This document shows, piece after piece, positions 61,347 through 64,000 of a stretch of 64,000 nucleotides of DNA; the stretch's first letter is position 1; the number at the start of each line of letters is the position of its first letter. Both the position numbers and the translations under genes were made by a program. Origin of the DNA: Alphaproteobacteria bacterium SS10 (GTDB taxonomy: Bacteria > Pseudomonadota > Alphaproteobacteria > TMED2); NCBI GenBank assembly GCA_019192455.1, contig JAHCML010000003.1, positions 194,911-258,910 of the forward strand, written 5' to 3'. The notes beneath the pieces are model-generated. The model ran no database searches. It saw only the letters and a list, made by a program, of their open reading frames with translations, and was not told where the DNA came from.

Positions 61347-63731
61347 TTAATCAGCGTAGATATCAAGGAACGCCGAGGTTGGCTGAAGCCCCTGATAGGT
61401 GCGGACCCGCATGCGCCCGGTTGTCGGGTTCAAATCGACCGACAGACGGGTATCCGGATTCAGGATCGGATGGACCAACCAATTGGTTTCATCGACACCC
61501 TTGGCGATGCGGCTCTTCATGGCCACAAGGCGCTCTGGGCTCTGGAAGGCCGTTACGGTGCCTTTGAACTCATTATTCAGCCAGTGGTTTGATACGGCCG
61601 GTGCGCGTTTCTGCGTGCTCTTCGCGGTTTCAGTCCGTTCGATGACTGAGAATTCGCCATCCTGAACGCCAAGAACGGAGAAGATCGCCGGGTAACAGAT
61701 TGGCGTCTTCTCAATCATATTAACGGCAGCATCGAAGTCTTCGCATTCGTCAAAGACACGGCGCAGCAGCAGCGCTGGCGGCATGCCCTTCTGCCCGTAC
61801 CATTTTGCCTTACTCATCGCCCAGGCAACCGGACCAGGGCCAGCGCCATTGATCGGTGCATGGTTAATCGCGGCGGCGAAGCGGCCAGGTGCGATGCCCT
61901 GCAACGTGCCGACATAACCAGGCCAGGTGAAGTTCACCCAAAGGCCAGCATCGCAATGGCGGCGGGCGGCAACCAACATTCGGCCAATACCATCCAGCGA
62001 CCAATCCATGGTGTGGAGCAGGCGCTGGCCGCCCTCTGGGTCTTCGGCAGCACCTGTCGTACAGGCCATCTCAAAAGCCAGATTGATTACGTAAGCGCCT
62101 GGCTCGCCATCCATGGCGCCATTCACCCGTTCAATCTCTGTCCGGTAAGGAACGGTGGCTTTACCACTCCAGCCCCGGCAGAGTTTTTCAGCGAACTTCA
62201 GGCCATTTTTGGTCAGCTTGCGGCTGGCCAATGCCTGAATGGCGCGAAGACGCTTCGGATAAGCTTCAGTTAGCTTGTCAAAGCCATCGGTGCCGATATC
62301 GATTAGCGGAATGCTCGGGCCGCGGCTGCGTTTTCTAGGGCGTGGCGCTGGCGCAGCTTCTTCTGTCTCTTCTGCTGCGTCGTCAGCCGTGGCGGCGGCG
62401 GCAGTAGCGGCCGCTGCCACAGCTGCTGCTTCATCAGCATCGGCAGCATCTTCCTCAGCGGCGGGTTGTTCGGGTTCGTCTGCTGGTTCATCGCCAGCAT
62501 CATCGGCGAGCGGTTCGGCAGAGGCTTCGACCTCATCGGAATCAACGGCAACAGTGGGTTCCGTTGCCAGCGTATCAGCTGCATCCGATTGGCTTAGTTC
62601 ATCATCACCGCTTAACCCGGCCACATTATCGGCGGCGGGCATTAGATCATCATCGTCATCCGATGCATCGACTGGTTCGCCGGCGGTGGGTTCGTCCACA
62701 GCTGGTGCATCGGAAGCCGGTTCTTCAGCAGCCAGGTCTTCAGCAGTGGGCTCTGCCGCAGCCGGTTCCTCAGTGGCGGGTTCCTCACTTACTGGCTCAT
62801 CATCGGCGAGGAACGCTTCATCCTCATCCACCGGATCCGGGTCAAGGTCAGCGGCGACATCTGCTGCGAGCGCTTCCTCGGCAACTGGCTTGGCTTGCTC
62901 AGCGTCATCGGTCGCTAGTTCTTCTGCTGGCTCCTCCGCTGCGGCCTCTTCGGCGGCGGGGTCAATTGGGAAGCCGGCTTCATCAACCTCTTCACCGCCG
63001 GCGTTTGCTTGCAGCATGGCGTCCAGGTCGTCATCGGCACTCGCCGCTACCGGAGCCTCGGCCTCGGCTGGCGCTTCCGGTTCTGTTGCTTCTGGTTGGT
63101 CCAGGTCGACATCGCCGAAATTATCGTCTTCCGCGGCGGGCTCTTCCGCCGCTGCCGGTTCATCATCGGCGATATCTTCCGCCGTGGCTTCTAGCGGTGG
63201 CGCCTCGCTTGGATCTGCGGGCGGCGGAGTGAAGGCATCCGGCTCAAACTCATCGGCTGAGAAGTCATCATCATCCGCTGTGTCTTCAGCGACGGGATCA
63301 TCGCTTGTCGCTTCAGGCGAGAAATCATCAGCATCAAATTCGTCGGTATCGAACTCATCGGCTGAGAAATCATCAGCTGCAAAGTCATCCGCCTCTGCAT
63401 CACCGTCGGCATTTAAGTCGGCACCAGGCTCTTCCGCATCAGGTTCATCGGCCGCTGGTTCGGCCCCTGCTTCTGCAGCGGCGGGGGCATCGTCGACGGT
63501 GCCCTCATCATCATCGGCAAAGGCGTCTAGCTCAGCGGCGGCGGCGTCCAGGTCGTCAATATCGCTTTCGGAGCCATCCTCAAACGGGTCATCGCCCTCA
63601 TCGAACGCATCGAGGCCAGCGGCTTCGTCGAAATCATCGAAATCGTCGAAGTCATCGAAATCGTCGAAATCATCATCAGACTGGTTGGTCGGCTTACCGT
63701 CACCAGGCGTATTATCTGATCCAGATGTCAT
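61347..63731 (-). CDS. Acid ceramidase/NAAA-like Ntn hydrolase with long acidic N-terminal region
   Basis: A 794-residue two-part protein. Residues 1-480 are extremely acidic and repetitive (FDD repeats near the start, then Glu/Ala/Asp blocks such as EEPAAAEPTAEDLAAEEPA). Residues 490-794 match the acid ceramidase/N-acylethanolamine amidase family: FEMACTTGAAEDPEG gives the nucleophile Cys557, HTMDWS keeps the conserved Asp 19 residues later, PGYVGTLQGIAPGRFAAAIN and VHPILNPDTRLSV (Asn758) are also conserved (human C143, D162, N320; recalled). The Arg at human position 159 is His here. In such enzymes the chain self-cleaves before the Cys. Start is uncertain; an upstream in-frame ATG at 63848 would add a short hydrophobic N-terminus. 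No signal peptide with the start used. Confidence 0.68.
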   Translation of the reverse strand: MTSGSDNTPGDGKPTNQSDDDFDDFDDFDDFDDFDEAAGLDAFDEGDDPFEDGSESDIDDLDAAAAELDAFADDDEGTVDDAPAAAEAGAEPAADEPDAEEPGADLNADGDAEADDFAADDFSADEFDTDEFDADDFSPEATSDDPVAEDTADDDDFSADEFEPDAFTPPPADPSEAPPLEATAEDIADDEPAAAEEPAAEDDNFGDVDLDQPEATEPEAPAEAEAPVAASADDDLDAMLQANAGGEEVDEAGFPIDPAAEEAAAEEPAEELATDDAEQAKPVAEEALAADVAADLDPDPVDEDEAFLADDEPVSEEPATEEPAAAEPTAEDLAAEEPASDAPAVDEPTAGEPVDASDDDDDLMPAADNVAGLSGDDELSQSDAADTLATEPTVAVDSDEVEASAEPLADDAGDEPADEPEQPAAEEDAADADEAAAVAAAATAAAATADDAAEETEEAAPAPRPRKRSRGPSIPLIDIGTDGFDKLTEAYPKRLRAIQALASRKLTKNGLKFAEKLCRGWSGKATVPYRTEIERVNGAMDGEPGAYVINLAFEMACTTGAAEDPEGGQRLLHTMDWSLDGIGRMLVAARRHCDAGLWVNFTWPGYVGTLQGIAPGRFAAAINHAPINGAGPGPVAWAMSKAKWYGQKGMPPALLLRRVFDECEDFDAAVNMIEKTPICYPAIFSVLGVQDGEFSVIERTETAKSTQKRAPAVSNHWLNNEFKGTVTAFQSPERLVAMKSRIAKGVDETNWLVHPILNPDTRLSVDLNPTTGRMRVRTYQGLQPTSAFLDIYAD
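63625..63678 (-). repeat. 9-bp tandem repeat coding (Phe-Asp-Asp)n
   Basis: Five near-identical 9-base units (TCGTCGAAA, with A/G variation at the third base) followed by a sixth diverged unit lie inside the N-terminal coding part of the Ntn hydrolase-like gene. Each reads Phe-Asp-Asp on the minus strand. The low divergence at DNA level suggests recent slippage expansion. Confidence 0.85.
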
Positions 63732-64000
63732 GTTGCGACCACGTAGAACCGAACCCCAATCGCCCCGTTCGCGCCTATGATTTTGGCCGATCCGGCTAAA
63801 ACTGACGCAAAAAACGAGACATACCGATTTTGAAACTAGCCGCCACATCCGCAAACGGCCAGAGATTCAACCAAAACTTGTTGTTTTGTCTGGCTATTGT
63901 TGGCAAATCAGCCGCGCTTTCGGCTTCCATTGCTAGGAAAGCACCTGATAGACCCTGTTAAAGGCTATTACGCGACCATGCGCCCGTTGCCGTTTTTTGC
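63732..64000. other. Upstream region to the window end
   Basis: 269 bases without a complete gene. It should hold the promoter of the Ntn hydrolase-like gene on the minus strand. An ATG at 63978 on the plus strand opens a frame (MRPLPFF) that runs off the end and could be the start of a next gene, but has no ribosome site and too few codons to judge. Confidence 0.4.

Noticed and set aside
62275..63780. 501-codon open frame on the plus strand, Ser/Ala-rich
   Set aside because: It is the antisense shadow of the acidic low-complexity region of the Ntn hydrolase-like gene; Asp/Glu/Ala codons read backwards give Ser/Ala without stops. No recognisable domain.
1..64000. tRNA, rRNA, CRISPR array, IS element or integrase
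   Set aside because: Gaps and long repeats were scanned by eye on both strands; none of these was found. A dedicated RNA search could still reveal a small RNA.
63978..64000. Possible start of a plus-strand gene at the window edge
   Set aside because: Seven codons and no ribosome site are too little to support a gene call.

Overview
The window reads as a chromosomal segment of an alphaproteobacterium, most like Rhodospirillales. This placement is an inference from gene content and protein style: an RpoE-ChrR pair with every ChrR zinc ligand in place, an IalB-family protein, a long-form PstC, a complete System I cytochrome c maturation operon and several YFGPDRRRR-tailed receiver proteins. No rRNA, tRNA, CRISPR array, insertion sequence or phage module was found. 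Coding density is high and most genes lie in short operons on either strand.

Layout. 1-4574 (-): phosphate control and uptake, phoR > pstS > pstC > pstA (cut by the window edge), with a good Pho box before pstS. 4726-7005: the malic enzyme MaeB. 7220-10305: a small membrane protein, then an ECF sigma factor overlapping a membrane-anchored VWA protein. 10580-14256: the two subunits of a 3-oxoacid CoA-transferase (scoA, scoB), separated by two orphan genes on the opposite strand. 14606-21342: an RTX protein, two SDR enzymes (one resembling peroxisomal 2,4-dienoyl-CoA reductase), a secreted protein, TspO, a CAP-RTX fusion and a SpoU-type RNA methyltransferase. 21367-28501: chrR-rpoE, ialB-like, rlmN, a 697-residue RTX protein and argG.

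28743-34414 is the most unusual part. Three copies of a two-gene module each pair a receiver protein with a YFGPDRRRR tail and a small helical protein that resembles a histidine phosphotransfer (Hpt) domain. Only the first Hpt-like protein keeps the phosphorylatable His; the other two have Arg at that position. DUF3253, folD and yggT genes lie between the copies.

34426-37748 (-): a polar amino acid ABC transporter operon. 38018-40137 (+): three tandem exported HExxH proteins with identical Cys-Cys-HExxH spacing. 40146-46893 (-): ccmABCDEFGHI, including a 45-residue ccmD. 47069-47716: a YbaK-type tRNA-editing domain protein. 47723-56256 (-): a branched-chain-type ABC transporter (livGHMKF) flanked by a long-chain acyl-CoA synthetase and a PaaK-like adenylating enzyme, probably an uptake-and-activation operon for an organic acid. 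56754-59465 (+): aconitase with a strong terminator. 59552-63731 (-): two orphan proteins and an acid-ceramidase-like Ntn hydrolase with a 500-residue acidic N-terminal region.

Taken together the genes suggest an aerobic or respiring heterotroph with c-type cytochromes, organic and fatty acid catabolism feeding the TCA cycle, type I secretion of RTX proteins, an oxidative-stress sigma regulon and an expanded two-component network. All functions are read from sequence motifs and recalled families; no database search was run.
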